From: Zygnema cylindricum
Lineage: Eukaryota; Streptophyta; Zygnematophyceae; Zygnematales; Zygnemataceae
DNA: 64,000 bases
Reading direction: 5' to 3'
Assembly: GCA_037447655.1 (NCBI GenBank)
Contig: JBBHKE010000876.1
Span: 119,015 to 183,014 of the forward strand
How positions within the stretch are numbered: the first letter of the stretch is position 1; the number at the start of each line of letters is the position of its first letter. Position numbers and translations under genes: made by a program. Shown here piece after piece: positions 1-10,918 of this stretch. The notes below the pieces were generated by a model, which did not search any database, had not been told where the DNA came from, and was given only the letters and a program-made list of their open reading frames with translations.

Positions 1-360
1 AAGAGAGAACGAAAGGGAGAGGGAGATGGAAGGGTGTGACAAGGTGAAAGGGAAAGGAGTTGAAGTGGGGGCGATAGTTATAAATAGAAGGTGGGAGAGA
101 GGTGGGAATGCGATTGAAAGTGGAAGACAAAGGGAGAAATAGAGCGAATGGTTGTGTGAGAGAGACGCATACAAAAAAGATAGGAGCGTGAGATGTTGAT
201 TGCGCCAGAGTGGGGGAAGGTGAGGCATATAGAATGAAAGAGAAGGAAAAGACACATTCGGTGAGTGGGAGATATAGGGTCAACAACATGGAACGAAGGG
301 TGAGAGACGGGGGGGGTTAGATACCCAGCAAGATATGGTGTGGATTAGTGACGTCGCGAG
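1..360. other. Purine-rich low-complexity DNA
   Basis: This stretch is strongly biased to A and G on the + strand, with many GGGAGA, GAAAGG and GAGAGA runs, ending in a (GA)n tract near 358-371. I see no gene, LTR end or coding similarity to the neighbouring elements. It could be the polypurine-rich leader or tail of another element that starts before the window, but nothing proves this. Confidence 0.5.
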
Positions 361-675
361 AGAGAGAGAGGGCCATGGCATTTTAGAGAAAAAATACCGA
401 GATCGAGTGGCATACTATGTATGCAGTCAGGGTTGGTGAAATAAAAGAAAAGAGGAATGGTATGAACTATTACTTGTTGTGTACGACCCCGTAAAGTGTT
501 CGGGAAACTTCTTGATGGTCCTCGGAATGAGGTTTTTTTCTCCATGGGCTTGGTTCTCGGCGATCATCCAATTTATTATTCGCATCCGAGTAATCTTTGT
601 TAAGACCTGCTGTATTTCCCGGTTTGACACCAACCCGTTGGTGTAGTCTCCACGTCATGTGTCGACATCTCCTAC
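361..675. other. Unassigned spacer
   Basis: The small open frames here do not resemble Gag or Pol. No LTR end, PBS or TSD is visible. I see nothing that can be named in this stretch. Confidence 0.4.
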
Positions 676-836
676 GGATCTGTACCTAGACTGAATACTT
701 GACTGCCAAAAACCTTTAAGTGAGATATGTCTGGTTTCTAGCCGGTCCATCTCTCATAAGATGTTTGGCCTTTTACCGCTGAAGTAAGAACTCTATTTTT
801 TAGGTAATTAACACAGTTCATTACTTCGGCCCAAAA
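676..836 (-). pseudogene. Inverted copia integrase fragment
   Basis: Read on the minus strand, this short stretch matches the part of copia integrase just after the catalytic Glu (the region that in other copies reads FWAEAMNCANYLKNRVLTS and continues through YERW to KVFG). It ends abruptly next to a plus-strand protease fragment at about 846. It lies in the same orientation as element N (compare 5840-6000), so it may be a displaced piece of an N-like copy. There is an in-frame stop in place of a conserved residue. It is a relic with no coding capacity. Confidence 0.7.
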
Positions 837-845
837 CCGAATGTC

Positions 846-2680
846 GAATGTGGATTCAGGGTGCCTCCATGCACATGTTTAACGATAAACACCATTTCAC
901 TAAAATGATAAAGATTCCCACCGTAGAGATAGAGTATGGAGATGGGAGGGTAGTCACTTCTACTATGGTAGGATCGGTAGATCTAAAAGTCTTAGTGGAG
1001 GGAAAGACATCCATAGTGACATTCTCTGATGTGTTGTTTATTCCAGAATTAAACAAAAACCTCATCTCAACGACTGTGTTAGATGATAAGGGTTTGAGAC
1101 TAGCACTAGGAAGGGATCCTTTACTACTAGCTATGAGGAGGAAGTGTATTTCACTGCTGAAAAAGGTAGCCTAGGGATGTTTAGGCTGATTTTAAGCAAT
1201 GAAAATAAGAAACTTTACTATGTTGGTGTTCATGATATTATGTTGTGGCATAAGAGGCTTGGACATGTGCATTTAGATAAGTTAAAAGAAATGAAAAAGA
1301 TGGGAATAATGGAAGGAATTCAGTTTGGAGAAAATGAATACCTAAGTGACCGTAGTGGTTGTGCTCAAGGTAAGGCACACAGGTTACCCTTCCCAAAAGA
1401 AGACACTTATAAAGGAGAAAAAGTGTTAGACTTGGTACACACTGATATTTGGGGACCGGCCAAAGTGCCCTCACCCGGTGGTAAGAGGATTATGATGACA
1501 ATCACTGACGATTCTCTAGAGTGTATTTTTTGAAAAATAAATCAGAGGCCCCACAAGTTTTTAAGAAATATAAAGCGTGGAGTGAGAAACTCCATGAAAC
1601 CTCTATTAAGAGAGTAAGGAGTGATAATGGGGGAGAGTTTACCTCCAATCAATTTGAGGATTTTTTGAGAGAATATGGAGTGTAACACCAAAAGACAATT
1701 CTTGGAATCCTGAGCAGAATGGAGTAGCCGAGAGGTGAAATAAAACACTAAGTGATAGTAACAGGAGTATGTTGTCAAATAAGAAGATAGGAAAGAGATT
1801 CTAGGCATAATCAATGAACTATGTTTTTTATCTCAAGAATAGATTTTTTACTTCAGCAGTAAAAGGCCAAACACCTTATGAGAGATGGACAAGCCGAATA
1901 CCAGATGTTTTACACTTAAAGGTTTTCGGTAGTCAAGTGTTCAGTCTAGACAGAGATAAGTCAAATTGGAAGTTGGATCCGAAAGGAAAACCAGGATAAT
2001 TGCTAGGATATGATGAAGATGTAAAAGGATATAGAGTCTATGATCTTAAGAGAGAAGATATAATCTTAGTGAAGCATCTAGTGGTCATGGATGAAACGAA
2101 ATCTATAGATCTTTGTAAGTATACAAAAACAATCAAAATAAGATTTGAGTCAGAATATTGTGATGACTTTGAGCTTCCTAACTATCCAGGTTTTTGAGAA
2201 GATGATGATCTTACAGGTACGGATCAGATCGAAGAGGACTCAACCGTGGAACCCCTAGTAACAACTCCAACCGAAGCGGAAGACGTGGTAGAAATAGACC
2301 CGGAATCGAGGGATAGGGGATAAATCGAAACAATTCCGAAGAATCCACGGAAGGCTTCTATTCCGGCAATAGAGTTTGAGGGAGGAAGAAGAAGCATCAA
2401 AAGACTGCAAGAGAGACAAGTTAACAACAAGGTAACCAAACTCTCTCACCCCGATGAACCTCAAAATTATAAGGAGGCAATAAACTGTCCTGAAAGGAAC
2501 AGGTGGAAGACAACCATTAATGAGGAGATGACTTCAATTATGGCGGCAGATACATGGGAATTAGTGGATTCTCCTCCTGACAAAAACCCAATCAGGTGTA
2601 AGTGGGTATTTAAATTGAAACTCAACGTGGATAACACCATTGAGCGCTACAAGGCTCGGCTAGTGGCGAAAAGATTTGCC
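846..2680 (+). pseudogene. Copia pol remnant M, part 1 (protease to RT start)
   Basis: A decayed Ty1/copia polyprotein. It starts at the protease active-site region (VDSG at about 848, then an extra G shifts the frame) and continues through the pre-integrase zinc-binding part (LWHKRLGH near 1245, SGCAQGKAH near 1355) and the integrase core. HTDIWGP near 1440 keeps the first catalytic Asp and RSDNGGE near 1617 keeps the second. The integrase end (LKVFGSQVFSLD) and the start of reverse transcriptase (KWVFKLKL near 2600) follow. Stops and frameshifts occur throughout, for example the TAA inside the conserved GYLLGYDED segment at about 1998. It is cut at 2680 by element N and resumes at 8574. No 5' LTR or gag is present, so the left end is already lost. 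Confidence 0.9.
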
Positions 2681-3735
2681 TGAAACTGTGAGACCTCCAT
2701 AAGTCCTCAGAGTGGACAGCTTCTAAGAAGCCTTTAGGATAACCCTGACCCCTTTGTGTTTCAGCAAAAACAAATGCCACCCTGGCAGACAATAACTCTG
2801 ACCAACTTCACTCCTTTGAAGGCAAGACTCCCTTGAGTCGATAGCAAAAAAAATCTCTCAATTTGCTCCCCTGAGCAATAAGTTATGGAGGGTCAAAATT
2901 GACCTTTTGTACCGAAGCTCTCTGGGAGAGAGGGTCCTATCTCCTAATTTTTCTAAGTCCTATCTCTCTCACAAACTCTATCTACTGTAGTACGGAGCCA
3001 ATCAGATTACAGTTCCGTACACAAAAGTACAGTTGCCGGTGTACTTTCTGTACGGACACTGTACGACATGGCCTAAATGTCGACATGTGGTATGTCCGAA
3101 TTCGCTCCCTTAATCCTCAGAGATGCCGCGATCCAATGTCATTCCGCCACGTGTCATCCGATGTGGCGATGACCACAAACCGCCGAAATCCTCTTCCGCG
3201 ATCTCGGCGTTATTTTTGGCCGTCGGATTAAATTCACATTTAATCGTAGCCGTAATAAATACATGCGCGGTATTCGTTTCATTAAAAAAATAAATGCGCG
3301 GTATCGGTTTCTTATCCGTACCGTAATCCGTACTTTTACATTACTGGATCTATGTATCCCGTAAACAGTTACAGTTAAATGAATTATCCTACCTGATAAT
3401 GTTTAATTAAATATCGAACCATATAGTACGTAACACTAGTTAAAGACTTAACGGCTAAGGCTACCGGCTACCGGCTGTCTGCCGTCCGGTAGGTACCAGG
3501 ATCAAATCCTGTGGCCGGCACATACCTTTTATTAAATAAACCCCTAACTAATATATATTTCCCGTAAACCTCTGGATAGCCTAGGTAGCCATGGCTCTAG
3601 CTCCCTCTCCAATTTCTCAGTGACTGCGACAAGTTTGAGAGTTGGAGAGAGAAGTTAGAGGTAAACTGCCTCGGCTTCTTTCTATATTTCTATTTAGACC
3701 TAGAAAATACTTGAAATGGATGATTAATTTCTACA
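2681..3735 (-). repeat. 3' LTR of element N (1055 bp)
   Basis: Starts (minus strand) with TGTAGAAATTAAT at 3735 and ends with CA at 2681. It carries the block features of the family: the ACTTGTCGCAGTCACTGA core near 3620-3640, the antisense tRNA-like block at about 3450-3535 (B box GGATCAAATCC, then a TTTT run), G-box-like ACGTG sites near 3150, and the R/U5 hairpins near 2775-2875. It is about twice the length of its 5' partner. Confidence 0.93.
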
Positions 3736-3748
3736 CTCCCCTTATATT

Positions 3749-6700
3749 CTAGTCAATATTTAATTTCAGACCACACTTCTCCCTGCAGAAAATTAGCTTA
3801 GGGGAAGGCACAAGTTTGGTCATCATATCTGCTACCATCTCACTATCTGGTCGGTACTCTAAACTGATTATTTTGTTTTCTACTTTCTCTTTAACAAAGC
3901 TGAGTCTGATGTCCATGTGTTTGGCTTTAAAATGATGTTTAGGATTGGCAAAAATTGCGATTGCTGCCTGATTATCACAAAAAAAATTCTTGACACCACT
4001 CTTAAGGTGACCAAGCTCACCAAGCAAAGACTTGACCCACATTAATTCTTTTACAGCAGAGGAAGAGGCCATATACTCAGCCTCCATCGTGGACTGAGCA
4101 ATAACTTTTTGATGTTTGCTACTCCAATAGCAAGCCCCATCACCCACATATAATACATATCCAGAAGGGCATCTCCTCATCGGAGCATCACCATAACTGG
4201 CATCACTCCAAGTAGTGATGTCAGTATTCTCCCCACCCAAATGCAACCAAAGATCCCTAGTTCCTATCAAATATCTAAGGACTCTCTTAGCTGCCTCCCA
4301 ATCCCTCTTTGTGGGAGCATTTAGACTTCTACTCAGCACTCCTATAGTTGCAGCTAAATCCGGCTGGGTACAATTCATAAAATAGATTAGACTTCCCACT
4401 ACTTGCCTGTAAGGAATAGTCTGCATGAACTTCTGTTCTTCAGGAGATAAATCCTCGTCTAAGACAATGACTCCTTCTTCCTCACTCCCCTCACTTCCCT
4501 TCTTCAACTCCATTGGAGTTGTACAACTATTAGCTTTATCCATTTGAAATTTTTCAAGCATGTTCCTTATTGCTTCCTTTTGAGTCAATCTTATAATTTT
4601 TCTTTTTCGGTCTCTTTCTACTTGAATTCCCAAAATATATTTTGCTTCCCCCATATCCTTCATTTCAAATCTCCCCTTAAGATCATTTTTCAGTTTATTA
4701 ATTTTTTCCATTGATTTACTTAAGACAAGCAAATCATCAACATAAATTGCAATAAATATAAAACCTTCCTCATCTTCGAAAACATAGATTGAGTGATCTG
4801 AGCTGATCCGGATATATCCCAGACCGGTAAGAAACTCATCAAGCTTATTATTCCACTGTCGAGGCGTCTGTTTCAAACCATAAAAAGATTTAATTAGCTG
4901 GCATACCTTACTCTCCTCTCCTTCCTCCACAAACCCTTCGGGTTGTTGCATGAAGATCTCCTCTTCTAATTCTCCATGCAAAAAGGCTGTCTTGATGTCC
5001 ATCTGGTGCTCTTCCATGACTTCCGCTGCTGCCAGGCTGAGAAGTTTGCGGACGGAGGGAAATCTGACCACCGGGGCAAAGGTTTCCTCGTATCAATTCC
5101 CTCTTTTTGTGTAAATCCCTTTGCCACTAATCGGGCCTTGTAGCGCTCAATTATGTTATCTGGGTTCAGTTTTAATTTGAAAACCCACTTACAACCGATT
5201 GGTTTTCAGTTAGGTGGACAATCCACCAGCTCCCAAGTATCGGCTGCCATAATTGAGGCCATCTCCTCATTGATGGCTGTCTTCCACGGGTTTCTTTCTG
5301 GACAAGTCATCGCCTCTCCATAAGTTTGAGGTTCATCTTGATGAGATAGTTTAGTTACCTTGTTATTAACTTGTTTTTCTTATAGTCTTTTGCTACTTCT
5401 TCTTCCCCCCTCAAAATCAGAGGCCGGAATAGATGGTTCTCGTGGATTCTTTCGAACAAACTCGGCTTCTCCCCTATCCCTTGATTCCGAATCAATTTCC
5501 ACCACGCCTTCCGCTTCGGGTAGAGTTGTCACTAGAGTTTCCACAGCCGAGTCTTTTTCGGTCTAATTTGTACCAGGAAGAATGTCATCTTCTCTAAAAC
5601 CTTGATATGTAGGAAGCTCAAAGTCATCGGAATTTTCTGACTCAAATCTGATTTTTACTGACTTTGTATATTTGAATGGATCCACAGACTTTCCTTCATC
5701 TATAACTACTAGATGCTTTACTAAGATTATATCTTCCCTTTTTAGATCATAAACTCTATATCCTTTAACATCCTCATCATATCCCAATAAGTATCCCGGT
5801 TTTCCTTTAGGATCTAGCTTCCAATTAGACCGATCTGTATCTAGACTGAATACTTGACTACCGAAAACCTTTAAGTGAGATATGTCTGGTTTCCGGCCTG
5901 TCCATCTCTCATTAGGTGTTTGATCTTTTATAGCTGAAGTAAGAACTCTATTCTTGAGGTAATTAGCACAGTTCATTGCTTCTGCCCAAAACCTTTTTCC
6001 TATCTTTTTATCTGACAACATACTTCTAGCACTATCACTTAGTGTTATATTTAACCTTTCAGCTACCCCATTCTGTTCCGGATTTTTTGGAACTGTCTTT
6101 TGGTGTTGGACCCCATCTTCCCTAAGAAAAACCTCAAACTGGTTAGAAGTATACTCTCCACCATTGTCACTCCTTACTTTCTTGATTGGAGTTTCATGGA
6201 GTTTTTCGCTCCATGCTTTATATTGTCTAAAACAATACTGAGCTTCGGACTTGTTTTTCAAAACATACACTCGGGAATACCGAGACCAATCATTAGTGAT
6301 AGTCATGATAAATCTCTTCCCCTCGGTGAGGGCACTTTAGCTGGTCCCCAAATATCTGTGTGTACTAGATCTAGAATTTTTTCTCCCTTATAGGTGGCTG
6401 TTTTAGGAAATGGTAATCTGTGTGTTTTATCCATTACAATCACTTATATTATCAATCTCACTGAACTTAATCCCTTCCACCACTCCCATCTTTTTCATCT
6501 CTCTTACCTTGTCTAGATTCACATGCCCAAGCCTCTTATGCCACATCATAATATCATGAACACCAGCATAATAAAGTTTCTTCTTTTCATTACTTAAACC
6601 AACCTAAACATCCCATGGCTACCTTTCTCAATAATGAAATAGACATCCTCCTCAAAACTAGCAGTAAAGACTCCTTCCCTAGTGCTAGTAAAAAAACCCT

Positions 6701-8092
6701 TATCATCTAATACGGATGTAGAGATGAGGTTTTTGTTCAGCTCCGGAATAAACAATACATCGGAGAATGTTACTACGGATGTCTTTCCTTCTACTAACAC
6801 TTTCAAATCTACCGATCCTACAAGAGTAGTGGTGACTATCCTTACATCCCCGTACTCTATCTCTACGGTGGGAATATTTCTTATCTTAGTGAACAGGTGC
6901 CTATCCTTACACATGTGCATGGAGGCACCTGAATCTACAATCTAACGTGCTTCACCTTTCAATCCACCGTAAGCACATTTCTGCTTTCGTGGAATTTCGA
7001 CCTCGTTTTTCGCCTCCAACGCCTCATCCAAAAGAAGCTCATCGTCCTCGTCCTTGGATTCCGCCTCATGTCCCTGTGTCACAAGGGCCTTTTTCTTTCC
7101 TCTCGGGGTACCACCTGTCTGCCCCTCCTTTAACCGAAGCTCGGTTAGCTTAGTGCACTCTGCCATATAGTGCCCAGGTTTCTTACAAAAATGACATAAA
7201 CCTTTGGGAGCCCTTGGTCCGAACTCGTCGGTCTGATTTTTTTGCTCCCTCCCCCCATAGTTTCCGACCGGTTTCCAGGAATCCTTGTTCCTCCAATCGG
7301 TCGCAGTTGCCAAGGCTTCGCCACTCTTTCTTCCCCATCAGATCTCAATCGTATTCTCCCGAACAAGAATCATCCCTACCACTGAGTTCCATATCCACCT
7401 TGAGTCCAGCAAGTCCTGTACACGGTTGACTTTGTTCTCGAACTCATCGGGTAACTTCATCAGTAAACAGTAAACCTTTTCTTTTTCACTAAAATCTTTT
7501 CTCGCACTCTCTAGCTCCATGAAGAGTGTAGCAAGCTCATTGCAAAAATCCAAAATCTTCCCCCCTTTGTATACATACTCTTTAACTTTCTGATCAGCCA
7601 ACTGTTGTTGCTCAATCGTACCACTTCGGTACATCTCTATGAGAGCCATCCAAAGATCAGATGCCCTTTCTACCTGCAAATGAGGACATGCAAGTCCTTG
7701 AGTGAGATGGCGTAGGATGAAGTGCTTTGCCGCCATATTGTTGAAGTCCAGGTTTCAGTATCATTCTCCTCGTTCCTCGGAATAGGTGACATGAATGCCG
7801 AACCAGTTGTTATTGGTGTGGTCGCCTCTTTCTCCTTTCCTTTGTCCACCACCTCTCCTTTTTTTGTTTTCTCCGTTGAAGGTGGATCCTCTTTCCTGGT
7901 GAATCTGCTTCCTCCAAACCCTGGAGGAATTCCAAGACTTGATGGACGCCCCAATCGTCCACTCACTATCCCCCAAAACCTTTTTTCGCATAGAGCTCCT
8001 ATCATCATACTTTCCCAGTATATGAAGCTAGTTCCATTAAATATTGGTACCCTAGAGGGTGGGCCCATAACCTGAAACTGTGAGACCTCCAT
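3749..8092 (-). pseudogene. Gag-Pol polyprotein of element N (broken)
   Basis: One gag-pol reading frame in pieces. The start is the ATG at 8092, inside the 5' LTR, reading MEVSQFQVMGPPS across the PBS. Gag lies at about 7340-8092, the zinc knuckle CHFCKKPGHYMAEC near 7150-7195, and protease DSGASMHM near 6905-6925 with TAG replacing a Trp codon just before it. The pre-integrase and integrase core are at about 5840-6700, with RSDNGGEY and GVAERLN intact. The region from 3749 to 5071 is an open 440-codon block with reverse transcriptase (YVDDLL near 4735) and RNase H (TWSDASYGD, STMEAEYMAS, FCDNQAA). A TGA at 5206-5208 (minus strand) interrupts the start of RT at the same codon as in element E. 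Enzyme roles follow from family knowledge; the copy cannot make a full product. Confidence 0.93.
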
Positions 8093-8573
8093 AAGTCCTT
8101 AGAGTGGACAGCTTCCAAGAAGCCTCTAGGATAACCCTGACCCCTTTGTGTTTTAGAAAAAACAACTGCCACCTTGGCAGACAATAACTCTGACCAACTT
8201 CACCCGTGTGAAGGCAAGACTCCCCTGAGTCGATAGCAAAAAAAATCTCTGAATTTGCTTCCTTGAGCAGTAAGTTATGGAGGGTCAAAGTTGACCTTTT
8301 GTACAGTAGCTCTCTGGGAGAGAGGGTCCTATCTTCTAATTTTTCTAAGTCCTATCTCTCTCACAGACTCTATCTACTGATGTACGGAGCCAATCAGATT
8401 TCAGTTTCGTACACAAAAGTACAGCTGCCGGTCTACTTTATGTACGGCCATTGTACGACATGGCCTAAATGTCGACACGTTGGAGAGAGAAGTTAGAGGT
8501 AGACTGCCTCGGCTTCTTTCTATATTTCTATTTAGACCTAGAAAATACTTTAAATTGACCATTAATTTCTACA
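8073..8573 (-). repeat. 5' LTR of element N, internally deleted (501 bp)
   Basis: Both ends match the 3' LTR (ACA at 8571-8573 is the start on the minus strand, TGAAACTG at 8073 its end), but about 550 bp of the middle are missing. The join lies at about 8478-8482, where the region near 3080 of the 3' LTR is fused to the region near 3640. A 2-bp GT overlap at the join suggests a small illegitimate deletion. The antisense tRNA-like block and most of U3 are lost; the R/U5 hairpins remain. Confidence 0.92.
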
Positions 8574-9447
8574 TTGCCCTGAAAGAAGGAATTGACTACG
8601 AGGAAACTTTTGCTCCGGTCGTCAGGTTTCCCTCTGTTCGGATACTTCTCAGTATGGCGACAACGGAAGACATGGAAGTTTATCAGATGGACATGAAGAC
8701 GACCTTCCTACATAGAGAGTGGGAAGAGGAGATATTTATGCGACAGCCCAAAGGATTTGTGGAGCAAGGGGAGGAAAGCAAGGTATGCCAATTGATCGAA
8801 TCTTTGTACGGGTTGAAACAGGCTCCACGACAATGGAATAAGAAGCTCGATGAGTTTCTTACAAGTTTGGGATATATTCGGATCAGCTCAGATCACTCAA
8901 TTTTTTTGTTTGAAGATAAGGAAGGAATTATTTTTATTGCAATTTATATTGATGATTTGCTTGCTTACAGTAAATCTATCGATAAAATAAATATGTTGAA
9001 ATCCTATCTAAAAGGTTGATTTGAGATGAAGAATGAGGGTGAAGCAAGGTATATTTTAGGAATTCAGGAAGAGAGAGACAGAGATAAGAAAATAATCATA
9101 TTAACTCAAAAGAAGGCCATTGGAAACATGTTAGAAAGATTCCAAATTGACAAGGCTAATAGTTGTACCACTCCAATGGAACTAAAGAAGAGAAGTAACG
9201 GGAGTGTGGAAAAAGAAGATATAATCTTGGATGATGAGATAGGGCCTGAAGAGAATATATTTATGCAGACAATTCCTTACAGACAAGTAGTGGGTAGCCT
9301 AATATATTTTATGAATTGTACCCGGCCAGACATAGCCGCAGCTGTAGGAGTACTAAGTAGGAGTCTGAATACTCCCACTAAAAAAGATTGGGAGGCAACT
9401 AAGAGAGTCCTCAGATATCTCATAGGGACTAGAGATCTATGGTTGCA
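8574..9447 (+). pseudogene. Copia pol remnant M, part 2 (RT and RNase H)
   Basis: Continuation of remnant M after the N insertion. It covers reverse transcriptase from GIDYEETFAPVVRFPSVRI, through the catalytic YIDDLL near 8947 (I for V), to the start of RNase H (CTRPDIAAAVGVLSRSLN, then TRDLWLHL at 9447). One stop (TGA at about 9018) and several missense changes are visible. Coding similarity ends sharply at 9447, where sequence related to the gypsy LTR begins. No RNase H catalytic block or 3' LTR follows. Confidence 0.9.
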
Positions 9448-10580
9448 TTTATCAAGCTCATGTGCAATATCGGCACACCGAAGTCGTCTAGGAGTTTTGG
9501 GCCTTTTTAAATCACGTACGGCCACCAGAGTACGGAGCATGGAGGTGCAACTAACCGGACCAACTCTCGGTATTGCCTCAACGGAGCGCGACGCACTTTA
9601 GATCACACCTGACGGAGGCCGGACGGAGATTGTTTCCAGTCGCCCTAGCAGAGGGTACATTGTAAACTGGCACGTAACTCGTGGGATTGTAATCTAGATT
9701 ATGCTGTTAGACGTCTGCAGGATTTCAGTTTGGGTCCAACCAACTTCTAGTTCATTAGTTACCTTAGGTCAAATTTTAGTGTTTCAGCGCCACCTAGGTA
9801 CTTTTGATCCCATAGTGGATCCGATTTACACCTTTAGCTACGGATTTAGCCGCAGTCTGTCGTAAAACTTTTGGCCCTAGGTGTGGTACGGCCTAATTTG
9901 TCATATGTCAATTCGATAGCCTTTGTCCTCCACTTATTGGCTCTTGGCATTGCGTTGACTTTGGGACCTGAGACTGGACATCTTATGCGGTATAAGGCAC
10001 ATGGGGCCGAAGGAGACAGGGTGCTGTTTCAGTACTGTCTCCTGAGAAAAACCCTTGAAATTTAAACAAACTTTCTTTTGGAGATCCTTTGTTTCATATG
10101 TGATTGTGACCCTATTGCCATCTTGGTTTGCATTCGTCTTTTGTGGAAATCGTAGTTCGGTTGGGTGGTTGGCACTATCTTTCATTTTGGGCGATTTGGA
10201 CTTGTTGCTATTGGACACCAAAAATGGTCTTCTCGGTTCCGGGTTGCGGAAACCGAGGAGTGAAGGAGGACTTTACCAGTATTGATGTCATCAAGGAGAG
10301 ATTGCGTTCTCTCTTATTGTCATCGTTGCGTTCCGGGGTATGTTGAGCTCGCTTTGCTATTATGCTTAATTCTATCCATATTTCTATTTCTACTTTTCTG
10401 GGGCAAGGTGATATTGTTAAATCTGGACAACCAATTATTCTTTATTTTCGTTATTTCTGCGTAGAAGTTTTTTTGTTTTCTCTTTGGAAGTCCTTGTTGG
10501 TTTCGGGTACACTTTAGCCAGAGCTGACTTCCATAATCTTTTATACCAAAAGAATGGGTTTTGAGGGAGCATTTGTTACA
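9448..10580 (+). repeat. Partial 5' LTR of gypsy element G
   Basis: This block aligns along its length, with many changes, to about 59740-60900. Shared landmarks include ATCAAGCTC, TGGCTTCTAACATTGC-like text, the GGGGCCGAAG(G/A)AGACAGG hairpin start, GGGTGGTTGGCACTATC, GGCAAGGTGATATTGTT and TTATTTCTGCGT. The first part of the LTR (the equivalent of 46741-46830 and 59628-59735) is absent, and remnant M abuts at 9447. The right limit is set where similarity to the 3' copy ends (GCATTTGTTACA); no clear PBS beginning TGG follows. Confidence 0.65.
10011..10043 (+). repeat. Conserved hairpin in the G LTR (5' copy)
   Basis: AGGAGACAG at 10011-10019 pairs perfectly with CTGTCTCCT at 10035-10043 around a 15-nt loop. 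The same place in the 3' LTR (60341-60373) keeps the stem with a compensating pair change, which supports a structure in the RNA. Confidence 0.6.
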
Positions 10581-10918
10581 CTTGCAGCAGATCCGAACAG
10601 TACTGAAACAGCCACCTCTCTCCTTCGGCTTAGAGAGGATAGGAGCTTTTTGGTGGACGGGGGGAAGATCTTTAAGTGAAAGGGAGTAAGTTTTTTCATT
10701 TTATATTTTTTCTAACATCATTCTAATTTCCCATCAACCTATGGGGGGAGGAGAGGCTTAAGAAAGGGGAACCTCAGGCATTCCGTGTGAGGAGATAAGA
10801 AGTCCGGAAGGTTTCGCACCGCAGGGGGATTCTCACTGGTTCGAGGAAGCTGTCCAAGGGGCCTCCCTGTTTTATTTACCACTTAGGGAACCAACGAAGG
10901 AAAGCGTTCCTCCGCCTA
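10581..10918 (+). pseudogene. Leader and gag start of gypsy G (before insertion D)
   Basis: Sequence between the G LTR and the D insertion. It includes a GGGGGG run at about 10743-10748 and weakly coding text that appears to join, after D is removed, to the frame starting PPPVLTPEQFPSLTEAAKAQ at 29453. I cannot fix a start codon. The PBS was not identified. Confidence 0.4.

Larger units (their letters stand above)
2681..8573 (-). mobile_element. Ty1/copia element N, reverse strand
   Basis: A complete LTR retrotransposon inserted into remnant M. A perfect 5-bp target-site duplication, TTGCC, flanks it at 2676-2680 and 8574-8578. On removing the insertion and one TSD copy, the M reading frame rejoins at the start of the reverse transcriptase (GIDYEETFAP). 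The LTRs begin TGTAGAAATT and end TTTCA. The PBS lies at 8058-8072 (complement) and the polypurine tract just outside the 3' LTR at 3736-3748. The 5' LTR is only 501 bp because of an internal deletion. Same family as E and A. Confidence 0.95.

Noticed and set aside
1-360. Purine-rich start as a satellite array
   Set aside because: There is no regular period; it is biased composition only.
7722-8075. Open frames on the strand opposite Gag (7722-8075, 20355-20729, 50247-50621)
   Set aside because: They mirror the conserved Gag frame of N, E and A; the repetition reflects the sense gene, not an antisense gene.
10581-10600. CTTGCAGCAGATCC after the G 5' LTR as a PBS
   Set aside because: It does not begin with TGG and I could not match it to a tRNA 3' end or to the initiator tRNA site; the LTR limit itself is uncertain.
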